A program made the position numbers and the translations under genes. A stretch of 64,000 nt of DNA from Cichorium intybus (Eukaryota > Streptophyta > Magnoliopsida > Asterales > Asteraceae), in contig CM042012.1 of NCBI GenBank assembly GCA_023525715.1, positions 48,772,061 to 48,836,060 of the forward strand. Reading direction: 5' to 3'. Positions within the stretch are counted from its first letter, which is position 1. Every line of letters begins with the position of its first letter. Below are positions 26,919-40,244 of this stretch, piece after piece. The notes beneath the pieces are model-generated. The model was given only the letters and a program-made list of their open reading frames with translations. It did no database searches and was not told the origin of the DNA.

Positions 26919-27317
26919 GTACTATATAAATTGAGTAAGATTTACATTTATTATTCCACATAAATATGTTTTATCAATATATCTAAAAGCTGTAGCATGT
27001 GATCTTCCTATAGAACTTGCGTTCCCAAGTGTCTCTATACTACTTTACACACCCAAATTCCTCAGGGCCCCCGTGACGTCACCATTTCCAAAGCATATCC
27101 TGTGGTTACAATAATACGGGCCCAATATTATCTTAACCACCTATATACTTTGGCTCTGGTGTTATCACAAGGCTTCCTGATTCCTTGATTTCTGTGGATT
27201 TCAACATTGTATTTTTACCGACTCTACCCCGTTAGTTAGTATCTAGTACTACTACTTTACTTACTATTAATCCACTAGTTTAAGCCTAGGATGGTTACCC
27301 AACCTAATTCGCTTAAA

Positions 27318-27334
27318 CCATGGCTCTGATACCA
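27318..27334 (-). other. Primer binding site of the gypsy element
   Basis: The minus strand reads TGGTATCAGAGCCATGG three bases inside the 5' LTR. This matches the 3' end of plant initiator methionine tRNA, the usual primer. Confidence 0.95.
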
Positions 27335-27337
27335 AAT

Positions 27338-29294
27338 TGTAACACCCCAATTTTTTCACACAAATTTTTTTTTTTTTACAAACTTTTATTACAACTTATG
27401 TAAACAAACCATGTATTTTTATTACAAACGGGGTATCACGAATTTGCATCACAACCACGATTCAAACCTGTTTATTATACACTTTACACAATAATAGATG
27501 CTACGGCCCCACACCCAATTCTTTTAACGCCCCTCCTGCTTTCCTGAGTACATAGCATTTAAAACAAATACGTGAGACATAATGTCTCGTGAGCATTATG
27601 GGTTTAGACCCAAAACAGTTTATCAATTATAACATTTCTTAAATTTCCAATTTTACATTTCCTGTGAGCGCACCCACAGGTATTCCTTAATTCGTGATAG
27701 TACATTCCTACGAGCGCACCCGTAGGTTTTATACGAGACGCACCCGTATAACTGCTTCCCCAATAGCATGAAACAGATTCATCTATCAAGGTAAGACAAC
27801 TACTTCGCGACGGGAGGTACCATCCCAGTAGTGTCTTTTTGCCACCCCTACCGCAGCAGGCCGTGGTCTTTATCCGGATACTAAGCAACTCATTATCATG
27901 GGCCAATCACATTATCAGTTACTGTATTTTTGATTCTCTTTCTGTATACAGTATAATCATATTTAAAATCACTTTGACTCCAAAACATTTTGAATAAAAT
28001 TCATTTTGCTATGTACCCAAAAATCCACATAATACTCACCTCAGTCACCTAAGAGTTAGTTATCTTCTTGGACTCCTTTCTTTTTATCCTGAACAATCTT
28101 GTTTGAACCACCACCTATTATATACAAATTATACATTTATACTTAATTCATATGTATAATGACCAACTTTACAACACAAGAGTGCCATACAATGCAACTA
28201 CGGGTCATAATTAGACTAAGACTCTCATTATAATAACTTTATTTAGTTTGTAAATTTCTCCAAAATACGCGTATTTTACTACAGTACCCTCGGGAGGTCT
28301 TATTTCAGTTCCGACAATTTTCTACAAAGTTTTGGGCCATAAGGGACTTATGTTTAAAATTTGAGGTCAAACGGACAAGTCTAACCCCAACTTTCAAAAT
28401 GAAAAACTCAAAATCCTCCTCAGTATATTACACGGTCGTGTAATATATACTGAGGAAGTTACACGGCCGTGTAATAAATTTTTACTATTTACCCCTTTTA
28501 AAACATTACACGGTCGTGTAATATTGCCCTTGCAGATTACACGGCCGTGTAATTCTGCTGGGCTGTTTTCGGGTCCGATTTTTGTTCTGCAGCCCCCTGT
28601 TTTCGTGTATTAAGCTCTTAATACTTAACCCAATCGATTTATAACATTCTATGACTAAAACCTTGAGTTTACCTTAGATTTTAACCCATAAAAACAACTC
28701 AATTTCATAAATTCTTAATTTAGGGTTCTTGAGGAAAATCATCAATTCCTCTTATTCTCAACCGATTCTAGAAGTGAAGTTGTGTTTCTAATGATGTTTA
28801 GAACATGTTTACATGGTTAGAAACTTCATACAAACCTTACACATTTCTGTAACCCGTTTTTGCCAACTCCCCAAACTACAAAATGGTTGAATTGAGTTAC
28901 AAGAGTGAAATTCTCACCTTATATAGCTTAGAATCGAGGTCTTCAAATTAATAGCCCGAATTTCTGCTCTACTGCCAAGAATCTTCAGGAACCTGCCCAC
29001 TCCAGCTCTCTCCCCCGATGTTTCTATGGATTTCTGGAAGATGGAAGATATTCCCACTATTTATACTTCCAATATTTTCACTTTTAACCCTCTAGTTCCT
29101 TTTCTCCCAATTTGGCACCTTATCTTAGTTTTTATTACATCATACTTTTAATTTTTACATTATTACACATAGTTACAAAATATTTTACATTGAAGTTCAA
29201 AATATGGCAAAAGACCGATTTGCCCTTATTTCCATAACTTACTATTATACATAACTATTTTACATTTTACGACAATTTCTCTCGGGTTCTTACA
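27338..29294 (-). repeat. Gypsy LTR (5' LTR in element sense)
   Basis: It is nearly identical to the left LTR. Visible differences: T-run 13 versus 14, CCTAAGAG/CCTAGGAG, ACATTTCTG/ACACTTCTG, TGCCAACT/TGTCAACT, CTTAGAATC/CTTATAATC, CTCCCCCGAT/CTCTCCCGAT and GCACCTTATC/GCACCATATC. The four TTACACGGYCGTGTAA palindromes recur, starting at 28428. Confidence 0.95.
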
Positions 29295-31815
29295 TTGACT
29301 GTGAATGACTTTAGGCCTATAAGCTTAATTTCCAGTTTGTATAAAATTTTGTCCAAAGTGATGGCTAACAGACTTAAGAGAGTTCTCCCGAAAATCATCG
29401 ATTCTACCCAGTCAGCGTTTATCAAAAACAGGCAAATTACAGATGGTCCATTAATAATAAACGAGGTGGTAGATTGGGCAAAAGTTAAAAAGAAAAAGTT
29501 ATTTGTGCTTAAGTCAGACATAGCTAAGGCCTATGACATGGTTTCATGGAAGTACCTTGATTCAATAATGGAGCAAAAGGGTTTTGGGGTTAAATGGAGA
29601 AAATGGGTTAAAGTGTGTTTGCAGTCGGGCTCTTCTTCGGTCCTTGTCAATGCCAGTCCCACTGAGGAATTTCAGCCAAGTCGTGGGCTCCGCCAAGGGG
29701 ACCCCCTATCCCCTTTCCTTTTCACACTGGTTATGGAAGGCTTGCATAATGCTATTTCAAAAGCCGTGGGCGAGGGTTCTTACAGAGGGGTGGAAGTCGG
29801 GGAAAATAAAATTATGCTAACACGTTTATTTTTTGCAGATGACTCAGTTTTTGTTGGAGATTGGTCTCTCGATAATGTCCTCAATCTCATCCGTATTCTT
29901 ATTTGTTTCCAGAAAGCTTCAGGTCTCAGAGTTAATTTGGAGAAAAGTAGTATTTTTGGTATTAGTCAATCGAGACAGGCTGTAGAGTCGATGGTGCAGG
30001 TGATTGGTTGCAAAGCAGGAAATTTTCCCTCTATGTTCCTGGGTTTACCTATGGGGCGAATACGGGATCGCTTAAGCATTGGAAAAGTCTGGTGGATAAA
30101 TTCAAGATGAAATTAAGCAAATGGAAGCAAAAAACGCTCGCAATAGGAGGTAGACACACTTTGGTCTGCAATGTCCTTGGTACCTTAGGAAATTTTCTAT
30201 TTTCTCTGTTCAAAGCTCCAAAAGGTATTATTAAATCTCTTGAATCAATTAGGCGAAAATTCTTCTGGGGGTGTGAAGAGAATGAAAGAAAAATCAATTG
30301 GACGAAATGGAGTTGGGTTCTTATAGACAGGAGGATGGGAGGTTTGGGTATAGGAGCCCTTAAAGATATAAACAAAGCTCTCTTAGCTAAATGGGCCTAG
30401 AGATATAACCTGGAGCAAAGGGCTTTATGGAGAAGGATTATTGACAGTATTCATGGGCAGAAGTGGCGGGAGGAAGGAGAAATCAAAATTGGGCATACGT
30501 GGAAGAGGATTGTGAAGCAATGGAATGAATTAAAAGAGTTGGATACCGACACAAGACAATATATTAGGAAAAAAATTGAGAGTGGCAAACAAACGCGATT
30601 TTGGGTGGATACTTGGATAGGAGAAATACCTTTAAAAGAAAATTTTCCACGTTTGTATCAACTTGAAAGTAATAAAAATGCTACAGTGTTCGATCGAGCC
30701 ATACCTCTTGCTGATTCATGGAATTGGAGAGGTCAAATTAGAGATGGAAGGAGTAATGATGAATTGGAGATGCTCAAGAATTCTTTATCGATTTTGAACT
30801 TGACAGATAAAGAGGATGAATGGATTTGTTGTGGTGGCCCAAAAAAGAAATTTACTGTAGCATGGATAAGAAGGCTTTTGATTTCTAAGACTTAGCAAAA
30901 AATTGGAAAAAATAGGTGGAGCAGTTGGATTCCAAAACGATTAAATATTTTTGTTTGGAGATTCTTAAAAAACCGCCTCCCAGTCAAGTTTAATTTGGAG
31001 AAAAAAGGGTTAACTCTTGACTCATGTACTTGTAGCCTATGCAATTATCGCGGTCAAAACCGTGATCGCGGTAACCTACCGATATTTAATTTTGCGGTTC
31101 TCGCGGTGGTATAGCGGTGGTATAGCGGTTTTTTAGTAATATGTAGAATTTATATATTAGACTATTACTAGTAGAATTAATATCATAAAAGTCATTCAAA
31201 AAACATCACATAAGGCTTAATTTAAGACATAAGTCACATAACATATCGGTAGGTTATCGCGGTAACCTACCGATATTTAATTATCGCGGTAAATCGCGGT
31301 AAATAACGGTAAATCGCGGCGATTTTATCGGTACCGCTATTTTCCACCGCTAAACTGAACCGCGATTATCCTGACCACCACGAACCGCGATACCGACGCT
31401 ATACCGGCGTGATTAACTGCATAGCTTGTAGCTTATGCGGTGAGCAGGATGAATCCGAGTTGCACACGTTCGCTGACTGTAGGGTGGGTAAAGAAGTTTG
31501 GGCTAAGATCAACAATTGGTGGGCTCTAAATCCTATGGATCCGATGGGCTTGGAAGACATTTTGCAGGATTTGGAGTCTCAAAGTAGCAGCAAACTTGAA
31601 AAGAAGATTTTGTTCCTAGTTGGTGTTGCCACTTTAAACCAACTGTGGCTGAATAGAAACAAGTGCCATTTCAACAATGAAAAAAATTCCGGGGAAGATA
31701 TTTTCAGGGAGATTCAAAGGGAGTAGTGGCTTTGGCTTGAAAACCGAGCTTCTAGATTGGAGTTAGATAGAAATTTATGGATGTCATATCCTAGATTAGC
31801 CTTTAAACCTTTGTA
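29295..31815 (+). pseudogene. LINE ORF2, 3' part (RT and zinc-binding tail)
   Basis: The reading continues the RT with FRPISLISSLYKILSKV, SAFIKNRQITDG, SDIAKAYDMVSW, GLRQGDPLSPFLF and the catalytic FADD at about 29836. Lesions: a frameshift near 30055 (GRIRDRL versus GANTGSL), a TAG at 30398-30400, a stop at 30893-30895, the hAT MITE at 31037-31424, and a stop after REIQRE at 31724-31726. The C-terminal zinc-binding region (CSLCGEQDESELHTFADC) is split by the MITE. This copy cannot make a functional protein. All parts align with the plant L1-type RT. Confidence 0.88.
31037..31424. mobile_element. hAT MITE, 388 bp, rich in CGCGGT motifs
   Basis: The ends CTATGCAATTATCGC and, read inward from the other side, CTATGCAGTTAATCAC form the inverted repeat. 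The 8 bp duplication CTTGTAGC is perfect (31029-31036 and 31425-31432). The interior is built from CGCGGT, AACCTACCGATATTTAATT and GGTAAATCGC modules in both orientations. It interrupts the zinc-binding codons of the LINE. Confidence 0.88.
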
Positions 31816-31872
31816 ATTTTGTTTGGCTCCCAGCTCCTTGCTGGGTTTTGCCTCTTTTATAATATGTTGCTG

Positions 31873-32706
<834 letters not shown>

Positions 32707-32888
32707 TGTAACCCCCCGAAGTCGTTTAAACATTCTCAAAACTTAAATGTTTTTGTTGGGACCAATATTTTTAAAATATGATTTAATGTCATAAACAAAA
32801 TAAGTTTTTTTTAAATATGAGATTTTTCCACATAAAGATTTATAAAATATTACACCATTTAAGGTGTATCAAAGATCGGGGTGTTACA
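32707..32888. mobile_element. 182 bp element with TGTAACMCCCCGA inverted ends
   Basis: It starts TGTAACCCCCCGAAG and ends GATCGGGGTGTTACA. The ends resemble the TG...CA and CCCC motifs of gypsy LTR termini, so it may be a TRIM-like LTR remnant or a MITE. It abuts the truncated Copia-like LTR at 32889. No direct duplication is visible. Confidence 0.45.
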
Positions 32889-33093
32889 GCTCTCGTATAT
32901 ATAGTCATGTTTATTTCATTTGTTAGAGAGAGCTCACAGTGTGAGGTGTATGTACTTATTGCTCGTCTTAAAGACTAGGAGCACGATCTTTTGTACACTC
33001 TCACATATTTGGATATGAATCATTCGACACCTTGGATATTTGTTTCGATATTCACATTATTATTATTCTGCAAATGTCAAATCCGACTCAACA
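32889..33093 (+). repeat. 5' LTR remnant of the Copia-like element
   Basis: Shared with 40337-40545: TATATATAGTCATG, GAGCTCACARTGTGAGGTG, TACTTATTGCTCGTC and the CTCAACA end. The first 92 bp or so of the LTR are absent. Confidence 0.8.
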
Positions 33094-33369
33094 ATTTGTA
33101 TCAGAGCCGTACATTGAAGATCTAGTGAAACACCCTCGCTTAAGGCTTTTCATAAAAACTTCATTTTAACCCATGGTTTATCATCGTTATTCAAAAATCA
33201 TCCTTAAGTGAAAACTTTAAATCTCAAAAGCTTCAAAATAAGTCTCTTTACGTTTAAACATCATTTTAAAACACATTAGATTTCGTTAAAACTTGTTTTA
33301 GAGTTTAAGTTGTGGAAAAATCGTTTGGTCCCACTTTAGATGAAATGTTGATTTATAAAATAGCGAGGT

Positions 33370-36300
33370 TGTTACAACTCAAATACCATTACACAGTTCA
33401 ATTGAAACCACACAATCCGTGACCTTATAAACATCCAGCTCCTCTAAAGTCCCCTAAACTCCTCAACCTGAGTACACATCAAAATAAGTTAGGCAATTGA
33501 AATGCCTAGTGAGCTTACCCGAGGCTGACCCATTCAGGGTGGGCAGTAAACTACCACACTCGGGACAACCCCCAAAATAATATTTTTGACACACTCTTTA
33601 AAATTCGTTTAAAACATCATAAAGATTTGATCAAAATGGATAGTTATGAAATGCAATGCAATGCATGATGCAACTATCCCAACCCACGTCCATCTCATAA
33701 AAGTCCAACTCCCCACGATGGCACCTACCTAAGTTCACAAATAACATGAACGAAGCATGTCACTTGATCCCCGTATAGGCCAAACTAGGACTAGTGGCCA
33801 TCACACTAGCCCCATGAGGGTTAGCAACTCCCTCATGCGGTTCCCTATTGTCGGGAACAATTTTCCCTAAATCCGGTACAAACATCTCATATTTGGGCAT
33901 TTGGCCCATGATTTCCCTAAATCCGGGACAACCATCTCGTTTTGTTACAAGGCTCAATCGGTCAATCCCATCCTATATGCAATGCACAAATAGGATGCTC
34001 AAAACGTCTTTCAAAAACAACATCATAGTATTTGTTTGAAAACATCTTTAAAATGACTCATTTCATGCAATGCACACATAGTACTCATAAAACAATTAGC
34101 ACATAAAAGCATGCCCGAAACGTCCTCGCTTCTCAAAACGTCAAATCTTAGACAACATTTGCTCAACCTCCAATTTCCCTATGATTCAATTGTATAAAAA
34201 TTTAATACGCGGTCTAAAGATATCGCCTTTATTCCAACTGACTACAGTCTCATCTCTTACTCGGACTTATGTATATACGAGGACTAAGTTTCATATTCTA
34301 GTCTATAAATTATCTTAGACGTTTCATGAAACTTATATAATCGTATTTAAAATGTTGCATGTTTCATAAAACAAGGTTTTATCCAAAAGTCATGAATATA
34401 TATATATGTTTCTTTGTGACATAAACGCATCTTAATTACTTTATTATTTTTAATAATAAACTTCGATCGCACTTGACCAAATAATATTATAACTTAATAA
34501 TATTTGATAAATTTTACTAAAACATTTCAATTTAGTCAAATTATCTAAATTTAAAACCCACATCTATTAGGTATCATCGGCCCGTTATTCATATCATAAT
34601 CCAATCCATTTAATCCAATGTCTAGTCCAAGAACTCGGCCTACTAAATCATTGGCCCAACAAATGGTGTCAAGCCCATGTAAGGTTAAATTGGCAGACCA
34701 CTATTAGCACCAAGGAATCGGGTGACCTAATGAGAGGAAAAAGAAAGTCAAAGAAGTCAAACTCACATCATCTTCTCCAAGCCAAGGAGTCGTCGCATCC
34801 CTTCACCGACGAAGCTATTTTTCAGGCGGCACCCACATCCCGACCATTCCTCATCGGCGAAACTTCCATCTCCATCGATATCCACCTTCTCCCGCGCCAT
34901 TGCTGCTACACGAATCAAATGGTGGCCCGACCTCGAACCACCCTTCTCATCCTTTCCCGTTCACAGAAAATGCCAGGAACCACCTTTGATGCCCTGTTAG
35001 TCGGAGCTCGAACCAGGTAGTCTGTATCCATCGCCGGAGCCCCACGAGTCCAATGCGCCGCCATCTTGAAGCATGATTACTCCGGCTAGAGCCATTGCTA
35101 CCAACGGGGCTCACGCTCACACCCGCCTCCAGTCAGTCAAACCTCCATCCCAACAGATGCAATGCCTTCCCGTTCTCTCTTGCTCATGATCATCAGAAAC
35201 CATCATTTATGCTCCAATGGCGGGACACCGGCGTCCAAGTCCGGCAGAAGTCCGCGTCACACCCTGTCAACCATCCGCCACCACTATTGAACCCAAGCTT
35301 CCAATTCCAATGCCAATCTCTCTCTCCAAATCTGCTTCTCGTCCTCTCTAATACACACACGCACCCGCACAGAAGAACGGACCTGCTCGTTGCTTCATTC
35401 ACGAGCACCATTTGCCTTGCAACTTTACTCCACCAACAACCCTTCACCCGTCGAACACTCTTCCCCAGCACCACCATCTCCTCCGCCAATGCACCTAGGC
35501 ACTCGGACCTCCAGAGCCGGTCACGGAGCTCCCGTTAACAGACGTTGTTCTCCATTCTCATTCATTCTTTCTTTCTTAAATCTTTCTAATACTTGTAGGG
35601 GACTCACCAGAGATGGTGATGGAATTCCCACACTCACACCTCATACCCTCTTGCTCATGGTTCCATCGAGAAGAACCTTCTCCCACTCTCTCTAACTCGA
35701 CATTCCCACTGTCGCTTCCATTCTCTCTTGATCATGCTCTCCTAATAAAATCTGATGGAACAAATCTCTACCAAACAGAATTTGCACACATACGTAAATG
35801 GGAATTACATGGACCACTAGCCCTGAATTACTAAAATGCCCTTCCCTTTTTGTCTTTTCTAGAAATTATGAAAAACACCCCTAATCATCAAAGGTTTATT
35901 ATTAGACGATTCCGATTTCGTTTAATATTTCAAGTAAATTTTATATATAGATATTTATATCTATTGTTTGGTCCATAGTTGAAAATTTACCCAAATACCC
36001 TCTGTGAATCTGGATTTTACCATTCTTATATTTATTTTCTCTTTTCTTGCAATACTTTGACACATATCAACTCTGATTTTCACCAACGTACCCATAAACT
36101 AATTCGAGTCATTGAAGTTGGTTATAATCATCAAAAGCCTATATGATCACATATATTTATATTATTATTACTATAATTAAACTTGTTATTAAATAAAATA
36201 TCGTATTTACGAAATCACTAATTCGCCCCTCTAATGCAATATAAATAATCAAATGTAAATATTAGAAATAAGGGTATAATTTATTTTCTGTTTTTTTTTA

Positions 36301-36482
36301 AAGAATATTAATGCCCGAAACATTTGCATACAGTAACAGACGACTTATGAAACGTTCGTTATTATTATAAAATTTATTTATTTATTTAAGCTTAATGGAT
36401 TTTGAACTTATTCTAAGTTTTCAAGAATTTTATTTTATCAAATTAGCCCAAAAATTCTAAGCCCAAAAATACGGATGTTACA
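33370..36482 (-). mobile_element. Probable gypsy-type solo LTR, about 3.1 kb
   Basis: On the minus strand the segment starts TGTAACATCCGTATTTTTGG and ends ATTTGAGTTGTAACA (TG...CA). Near its element-sense 3' end are ACTCACTAGGCATTTC-like sequence and a repeated CCCTAAATCCGG(T/G)ACAA block (33866 and 33914), similar in layout to the LTR of the intact gypsy element. Bases about 34730-35830 are GC-richer, with overlapping open frames on both strands (up to 147 codons) that match nothing I know and may be LTR leader sequence. The flanks GAGGT and TCTAG are not a duplication, so the call is tentative. Confidence 0.45.
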
Positions 36483-36925
36483 TCTAGTAATTATTTAAAG
36501 GAAACGATCTCGATTTGCCAACTTTTGGAAGATTGTTTCAAGTTTCAAGGATTGTTGGTGAGTCTCTCAAGAATTTTGGAATCATATTTTTTGTTATTGT
36601 TCATCATCTTGATTCTACTGTTCATCCATTGGATTAGATATGGAATTTATCTTTCATGCCCTAATTTAGAGTAAATTACAATTTTGATCCCTGTGGTTGT
36701 CTCGAAATTACACATTTGGTCATCCTTTTGGTTTTCACGTTCATGGTCCCTGAACTGCACTTTTGCTTATACTATTGGTCCATTGGCCAGGTGAAAAGAC
36801 CAATATACCTTTTTCATTTCTTTTTCTTTTTTCTTTTGAGATATTATTATTTTGGTAATTAAAAAAAAGAAAAATTCAACCCCACCCCCAACCCTACCCC
36901 ACTACGTCTTCTCCGGCAGCGTGTT

Positions 36926-37396
36926 CTAGCTTGTGAACTTCTGGGAAAATGGCATTGCAACCACCTTTTGGGAAAACCGCAGGGACAACTCGAGAATGTT
37001 TTGGACGCCTTTTGACACCATGTTCATCCTCATTGCGTTGCCGATGCTGCAAGTGAATCTGATGTATAGGTTTTTTCCGGCTATTGAGCATTGGAATTTG
37101 GATGCTTTGAAGCCTTGCAAATTTGCTCGATCTGATGTGATAGAACTAAAGGAAAAATACAAACCGTCATTTGGATCTGTGTCGCCATTAATGGAGCTCC
37201 AACCCAAAACAAGAAAGATGAACAGCAATGGCGCAAACACCCTCATCGGTGTTGCTTTGAAGCCTTGCAAATCTGCTCGATATGATGTGATAGAACTAAA
37301 GGAAAAATACAAACCGTCATTTGGATCTGTGTCGCCATTAATGGAGCTCCGACCCAAAACAAGAAAGATGAACAACAATGGCGCAAACACCCTCAT
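36926..37396 (-). other. Open frame inside the MULE with a doubled signal-peptide-like start
   Basis: A 156-codon minus-strand frame begins MRVFAPLLFIFLVLG, hydrophobic and signal-peptide-like, followed by SSINGDTDPNDGLYFSF. The same 50 residues occur twice head to tail, so the frame has two potential starts. The opposite strand is also open for 164 codons over the same stretch, so the coding strand is uncertain. I do not recognise the protein. It may be a captured first exon. Confidence 0.3.
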
Positions 37397-37402
37397 CGGT
37401 GT
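37103..37402. repeat. Two-copy tandem repeat, 150 bp unit
   Basis: The units at 37103-37252 and 37253-37402 share nearly all bases (for example TGCTTTGAAGCCTTGCAAAT and GGATCTGTGTCGCCATTAAT). The unit length is exactly 50 codons, so both strands keep their frames. Confidence 0.9.
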
Positions 37403-38120
37403 TGTATCTTTCTTTGTCTTCCCATAGAAAAAACCAAACTTTTCACAGTTTCAGAACCGAAAAGAGAACTCATATAATTTTTAATTGCTCCTGGCTCTTC
37501 TGGGTTTGATTTATCCTTTTATTTCTTTTCACAGAGGAAGGCCCGCGGGTTATGGGATTCATCCGTAAGCTTGCAATGCCTGAAAAGGAACGATCGCCTG
37601 TAAACCGATCAAGTCAATCAGAATACTAATATATGTTATAAATTTAATCACAAACTCGAAGTCGACATACAGAACTATGTGTTTATAGCAGCGAAAGTCA
37701 AAAGTTAAGAATTAAAATATATAAACAAAAGGAACCTCAATATCTTCCATGTAGTCGCCACGTAACATCTAGATCTTCTTTGGAGAACTCAGATTCGCCA
37801 ATAGTTGTTAGAAGTCAAACCAATTTGGATGTTTTAGTTGTTATCTGATTCTCCCAATTCTTCGCCGGAGAATTGATTGAAGACGGGAGTGGGGTAGGGT
37901 TGGGGTGGGGTTGAATTTTTCTTTTTTTAATCACCAAAATAATAATATCTCAAAATAAAAATGAAAAAGAAATTAAAAAGGGTATATTGGTCTTTTTACC
38001 TGGCCAAAGGACCAATAGTGTAAGCAAAAGTACAGTTCAGGGACCATGAACATAAAAAACCAAAATGATGACCAAATGTGTAATTTTGGGACAACCACAG
38101 GGACCAAAATTGTAATTTAA

Positions 38121-40244
38121 TCCCTTTCCAGATCCAACTTTGTGTGATTGAGTTCTATTATGTCAGAATCATTTAGTCGAAATACTTCGATTCATTACTG
38201 TTCATAGCCCAATATGAGCCCTTGTTACTTCATCGATCTATTCCTTCTCAGATCTGTTACTCATCACACCGATTACGAAAACTTGTTCATTACTGTTCCA
38301 AATGAATGTTGATTCTAGCTACTTATGTTGACCAATCGACACTATCATAAGCACAAATCTAAAAATAGTCATCCCGTGTGATTTGATTTCCGTTTGTCAA
38401 ATCTATTAGTACTGATAAATTGTTTTCTTGTTCATTATTACAATCGATTTGATTCTAAACTTCCACGTAACTTAATCGAACTCTATTTTTCAATATCATT
38501 CGTTTGTTCCCATTCCATTAATCGTTGACGAAACCTAATATACGCTGAAATGAGTTAATCGAGGTCAACGATTTGAATACCATTGATTCAATATTCAATA
38601 CCTGGGTATTATATGAACTTGGATCTGAAATCGAAAATCATGTGTATACGAGATTGTCGAGAATGAAATCTGGAACACACCTACTTTGGATTGAGAATCA
38701 ATTACGGAGATGATCTTTTGAGTGTTCTTCACTTTGACAAAACATTTCTGACAAAATGGGATCTAGATCTTAATTTTGATATTAACATGTTAGAGATGTG
38801 TTTGTGGGTTTATTTCGGATGCCGAAGTCACGACATATGTCTAGGAAGGGGCAGAAATCAGGATGATGGGTCGAGTGAATAGCAGCCTTCGCTGGTTTTG
38901 GGTGATAACTGGGCAAAATCGCGAAGGGATAAGTACTAAGCGATTGGAGATGAAGGAGAATCAATGAACGATATATGACTCCGATTGAAAGTGAATTCGA
39001 TAATTGCCTTCACAGGTTTCCATCGATCGGAGATAAAGAATGACTAATTGCCTTCGGAGGTGTAGAAGAGAGGATGAAGGCTTCATTGGGAAGCCATGGA
39101 ATGCGGAGATGTGATTTGGATTCAATCGCAGGGGATGATGGAAAAGGTAAAACTAAATCGGATTGGGAAATGAGTTACCTTCGATGGAAGCCTTCGCAGG
39201 TTTCCAGTGATTGGTGGAGATGGCAAGACAGCCTTCGTAGGTGAAGGAGAAGAAATAATCGAAAGGGAAGAAAAAGGGAAATGACGAAGGGGAGGAAACG
39301 TGATGTCGATGAAGTCAAACGTTGACTTTGTAATCAAGATAAACCCCAAAGAGAAATTGTTATTTTTCCTATATTTTATTCTTATTAATCTTCCTATCCA
39401 TGTTAAATGGTGACATGTGTATTAAAATATTATTAGTTTTATTAAATGTAATATTTGTCATAATTTCACATGAGTAGGAATAAAATGTAAGAATCAATAC
39501 AATTGTTCAACCCCAAATTCTTGCCTCACAATTGAACCAATACGGGGCCCAACAACAGTAATTCGGACCTCAACAAAATCCGAGCGCAAGCACTATTAAG
39601 ACTCAATTTTAACTGGTCATCAACACAAATATACGAATTGGGCTGATCTATTTCAATGAGGTTTTTTTTTTTCCAACTTATGTTATTCAATTCGAATACG
39701 AAGGACATCAAAGTTCAAATTTTCTTTTTTGGATTCGGATAAAAAAACTAACCTTTTTTTTGGATGAACAGTGATCAAGCACGGATTCACAATACACGAA
39801 AATTTTTTGGATTCCACAATATTTATTTTTTCACGTCATAGCTAGATTTTTTAGCTTTTGACGACTATACTCAAGTCAAGGGGGAGTTTTTATCGACTTT
39901 TCTCGATTGAGCGCATTCTCATATTTGGTGGATTATTTCACGATCACATCTTTTTTAAGACCAATGATACGTTGCGATCATATTTCGATTCCGAAGTGGG
40001 TTTTCTTGACGAGTCTACTCTTAACCTTATCTTTGGGATTACAATTTATTGCTTGAGGCTTCAAAGGTCTTCTATAGCACGGTTCTTATCACGCCAGTAT
40101 CCCGGTGCTCGTTTTAAAAACTACTGACGTTTGGAGATTCAATAATTCGCTTATACACCCCGTGTTATCATCATATTCGGTTCCGCCAGTTGCTCACTTG
40201 TCGTTTTGCGCGACATCATCCATTCCGATTTGTGAGGGTGATAT
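38121..40244. other. Internal remnant of the Copia-like element, non-coding
   Basis: No pol motif is seen in any frame. Repeated GCCTTCG(C/T)AGGT-like blocks occur at 38885, 39006, 39047, 39185 and 39229. A purine tract CAAGGGGGAG is at 39878, and a second, GTGAGGGTGATAT, lies just before the 3' LTR. Confidence 0.45.

Larger units (their letters stand above)
20369..29294 (-). mobile_element. Ty3/gypsy chromovirus, nearly intact, 8926 bp
   Basis: Two LTRs of 1958 and 1957 bp, an initiator-Met primer site, a polypurine tract, gag, pol with all expected domains, and a TTGAC duplication are present. It lies on the minus strand inside the LINE. The C-terminal chromodomain places it among chromoviruses; long LTRs with TGTAA...TTACA ends fit the Tekay/Del clade best, though I cannot run a phylogeny. 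LTR divergence is about six substitutions plus one T-run length change. At a commonly used plant LTR rate of 1.3e-8 per site per year that is on the order of 0.1 million years. The only visible lesion is one in-frame UAG between gag and pol. Confidence 0.96.
36671..38120. mobile_element. Mutator-like long-TIR element, 1.45 kb
   Basis: About 240 bp inverted repeats (36671-36912 and 37878-38120) begin TAAATTACAATTTTGRTCCC and include CCTGAACTGCACTTTTGC and an ACCCCACCCC tract. The long TIRs and the TGGTCCCTGTGG-type terminus are typical of plant MULEs. There is no transposase. The interior carries non-TE-like sequence with an in-frame tandem duplication, as in Pack-MULEs. A clean 9 bp duplication could not be identified. 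Confidence 0.7.

Noticed and set aside
30049..30375. A 108-codon minus-strand frame within the LINE
   Set aside because: It is the antisense of the LINE C-terminal region, which is clearly coding-derived on the plus strand.
35095..35538. A 147-codon Ser/Pro/Thr-rich plus-strand frame
   Set aside because: Composition-driven, overlapped by frames on the other strand, inside a probable LTR, and with no recognised domain.
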